From: Mucilaginibacter sp. L3T2-6
Lineage (GTDB): Bacteria; Bacteroidota; Bacteroidia; Sphingobacteriales; Sphingobacteriaceae
Length of the DNA: 64,000 nt
Direction of reading: 5' to 3'
NCBI RefSeq assembly: GCF_030519355.1
Contig: NZ_JAUMKC010000013.1
Span: 102,476 to 166,475 of the forward strand
In this document: piece after piece, positions 62,278-64,000 of the stretch
Layout: each line of letters opens with the position of its first letter
Position numbering within the stretch: the stretch's first letter is position 1
Position numbers and translations under genes: made by a program
Notes under the pieces: model-generated
What the model saw: the letters and a program-made list of their open reading frames with translations, nothing else
The model's database searches: none
What the model was told of the DNA's origin: nothing

Positions 62278-63837
62278 TTACTCAAGCCTTTTCCTCGCTA
62301 ATTCCTTAGCGTACCGCTCTTTTAACGGAGCTTTGGGATTAACCAGCAGGAACACGGCCGTTCCATACTCGCGGGCGAGCGGGTTATCCACCTCGCCGAT
62401 TTTGCGGTAACTTTCTAGGGCGGATGAGAAGCTTTCGATATTTTTACCGCCCTGATCATCCACATAAATAATATATTTCGCATTAAGGCTGTCGGGCGCC
62501 CACAGCGTGAAGCTGCTGTTTAGCGAGATTACTTCGGGCAGGTTGTATTGTTTGCCGAAATGGTGCACGGCCCCTGCGTCGCCATAGTTATCAGCGTAAA
62601 TTTGGGTCTGTTTCTGCTGTTCGGGTGTAAGCTCATTCCATGCTTTCGCCGCCAGGGCGGTCATGGTGTCCCAACCGAACATGTCTGCATAATTCTGCGT
62701 AAGCGGGTGCTGTTTATGGTCTTCCCAAGTTGTGGCAAACTTAGTCATGGGAATTTTTTCATTTAGAAATTTAATAGCCGCAAGTGTTTGGTTAATGGAA
62801 AAGATGGGCAACGCCATCGGAAAAAATATTAAATTCGGTATGGTAAACAGGGTGATGACAGCCATACGTGATGCATAGCCGCTCGTTTTTAGCCACCTCT
62901 CAAAGCCAAAGCCGCCTGCCGCAAAAAGCATTGGGAATGCTCCGAACAGGTAATACGGTTTTCCGTGCATTACCAGAAGAAAGCCAAATATCAGTACAAA
63001 AGCCACCGCAATGAACTGGAACTTATGAAGGCGGAAAGAAAACAGCAGGAACATAAAGCCGGTAAGCCATACAAAAAGGGCTATGCCGTTATCTAACAGT
63101 GTTTGCTTAATAAAATCAGAAGGTTTGTTATAGTCGAGTTGCTGCTCCTGCAGCGTCTTCATATGTGTTATTACGGGTAAATGGTGGGTAAACTGCCAGA
63201 TAAGGTTTGGTAAAAATATAAACAATGCCAGTAATGCGGCGCCAATAATGTGTCTGTTTATCAGTAGCTTGCGATTTTTGCTGAACACCAGGCCTATAAT
63301 CAGCGCGAAGGTGAAAAATGCCATAGTGTATTTGGTAAGCATGCCCACCCCTATAACCATACCAAGTATATATAAGTATTTTACAGAGGAGGTGTTGCAG
63401 TATTTTACCAGCAGCCAAACCGCCATAACCCACCAAAGCTGGTCGAAAACAACGGGTTGAAAAAGATAGTCGCTCGCTGCAAAGGCTGGCGAGAATATTA
63501 AAGCCAGGCAGGCCAAGGCAATGGCGAACCTGCGCCCTCCGAGTTCTACGGTAATCAGCCCGGTGAGCCATACAATTAAGCCCCCGGCGATTGTTGGAAA
63601 GATGCGCGCTGCAAAAACCGAATGACCAAACAGCATAAAAGTACTTTTAGCCAATAGCGCTATAAAAGGAGGGACTTCTTTGTAACCCCAATCCAGATGG
63701 TCTGCCAGGACGAGATGCAGTAATTCGTCACGGTGAAAACCGAAATGGGATATGGCCATTAAATTCAGCCCGACTTTTATGGCAACAAAGATCAAAATAA
63801 AAATTGTATAGCTTGATCTTCTGTTTTGGTAGGGCAT
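62278..63837 (-). CDS. GT39-family (ArnT/PMT-like) glycosyltransferase
   Basis: A 519-residue integral membrane glycosyltransferase of GT-C fold with about 11-12 helices. The first outside loop has FGFHRDELLHLVLADHLDWGY near residue 32, containing the acidic residue essential in ArnT/PMT enzymes, and EVPPFIALLAK near residue 54. A soluble C-terminal part (residues 350-519) lies in the periplasm. It uses a polyprenyl-phosphate sugar to decorate a lipid or protein outside the inner membrane. Acceptor is unknown. Confidence 0.85.
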   Translation of the reverse strand: MPYQNRRSSYTIFILIFVAIKVGLNLMAISHFGFHRDELLHLVLADHLDWGYKEVPPFIALLAKSTFMLFGHSVFAARIFPTIAGGLIVWLTGLITVELGGRRFAIALACLALIFSPAFAASDYLFQPVVFDQLWWVMAVWLLVKYCNTSSVKYLYILGMVIGVGMLTKYTMAFFTFALIIGLVFSKNRKLLINRHIIGAALLALFIFLPNLIWQFTHHLPVITHMKTLQEQQLDYNKPSDFIKQTLLDNGIALFVWLTGFMFLLFSFRLHKFQFIAVAFVLIFGFLLVMHGKPYYLFGAFPMLFAAGGFGFERWLKTSGYASRMAVITLFTIPNLIFFPMALPIFSINQTLAAIKFLNEKIPMTKFATTWEDHKQHPLTQNYADMFGWDTMTALAAKAWNELTPEQQKQTQIYADNYGDAGAVHHFGKQYNLPEVISLNSSFTLWAPDSLNAKYIIYVDDQGGKNIESFSSALESYRKIGEVDNPLAREYGTAVFLLVNPKAPLKERYAKELARKRLE

Positions 63838-63923
63838 GGGTTACAAATAGGTTCGCGGATAAAGGTAGTTTTTTTTGATAAAAGGTAAAAGACCAATGAT
63901 TAAAGATGAAAAAGAAAAAGAGG

Positions 63924-63958
63924 CCGTCTCATAAGTAAAATTATGAGGCGGTTTTTTT
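63924..63958. terminator. strong terminal hairpin, possible insertion sequence edge
   Basis: CCGTCTCATAA (63924-63934) pairs with TTATGAGGCGG (63941-63951), one G-T, over a 6-base loop and is followed by seven T residues. The left arm is preceded by an A/G-rich run, so it can end transcripts from both sides. The GAGGCCGTCTCATAAGT start recalls the ends of IS1182-like elements of Bacteroidota, and an ATG follows at 63992, but the window stops before this can be tested. Confidence 0.55.
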
Positions 63959-64000
63959 GTATAAGCGGGAGAGATTTTGTAAATTAAAGGCATGGGGACA

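Noticed and set aside
63128..63571. 147-codon second frame inside the GT39 gene
   Set aside because: It shares the strand with GT39 but has unlikely composition; the GT39 frame is strongly supported.
1..64000. tRNA, rRNA or CRISPR array
   Set aside because: No tRNA T-loop pattern with matching acceptor stem, no rRNA segment and no regularly spaced direct repeats were found by eye.

Overview
The window looks like chromosome of a Bacteroidota species of the family Sphingobacteriaceae, most likely Mucilaginibacter or a close relative. The signs are a SusC/SusD pair, GIN-domain (DUF2807) envelope proteins, DUF5777/YceI and DUF5107/DUF2961 families, an ECF sigma factor followed by an inner-membrane-anchored barrel protein, few Shine-Dalgarno sequences, and promoters of the TTG-N20-TAnnTTTG type. 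No rRNA, tRNA, CRISPR array or complete insertion sequence was seen. The genus is inferred from gene families, not from a marker gene.

Layout. (1) 1-13372: an extracellular polysaccharide region. A cobalamin-type radical SAM protein and a coupled methyltransferase are read rightward. A six-gene leftward operon holds a Wzy/ligase-like membrane protein, three glycosyltransferases, a second Wzy/ligase-like protein and a nucleotidyltransferase. A divergent flippase and GT4 pair and a convergent WaaE-like GT2 complete it. The initiating phosphoglycosyl transferase and export proteins are not in the window, so the locus probably continues to the left. (2) 13599-17201: an ECF sigma factor with its own likely promoter, a putative anti-sigma/beta-barrel protein, a YceI protein and a DUF5777 barrel. 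(3) 17438-22626: a quinoprotein dehydrogenase with a built-in cytochrome c, a TMEM175-like channel, a duplicated DoxX-like protein and two envelope proteins. (4) 22970-31800: a SusD/SusC pair, a TsdA-like dihaem cytochrome and a Tat-exported GH116 beta-glucosidase, then a minimal FKBP with a cysteine-rich tail. (5) 32245-46155: a sugar catabolic locus under a divergent AraC regulator: galM, an MFS sugar porter, a DUF5107-TPR protein, an FAH-family hydrolase, a DUF6786-like lipoprotein, a FucP-like symporter, an SDR, a lactonase and a GH172 (DUF2961) enzyme. It resembles a non-phosphorylating L-fucose or L-rhamnose pathway lacking its dehydratase. (6) 46316-53242: a DUF892 ferritin-like protein, three GIN-domain proteins behind ECF-type promoters, a membrane protein of unknown function, gluconokinase and a dihaem cytochrome. 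(7) 53496-59714: housekeeping genes tig, clpP, clpX, AMP nucleosidase and cystathionine beta-synthase, each separated by terminators. (8) 59881-63837: an LTA-synthase-type sulfatase, a DUF486 membrane protein and a GT39 mannosyltransferase-like protein. The last 80 bases hold a strong hairpin that may be the edge of an insertion sequence.

The most interesting parts are the repeated ECF-type promoter (TGTAAC-N16/17-CGTC) in front of the three GIN-domain genes, two of which are a tandem duplication that includes the promoter; the deoxysugar operon with several enzymes of uncertain role and an SDR whose catalytic lysine position is asparagine; the radical SAM/methyltransferase/nucleotidyltransferase group beside the polysaccharide cluster; and a clpX promoter that sits inside the hairpin ending clpP.
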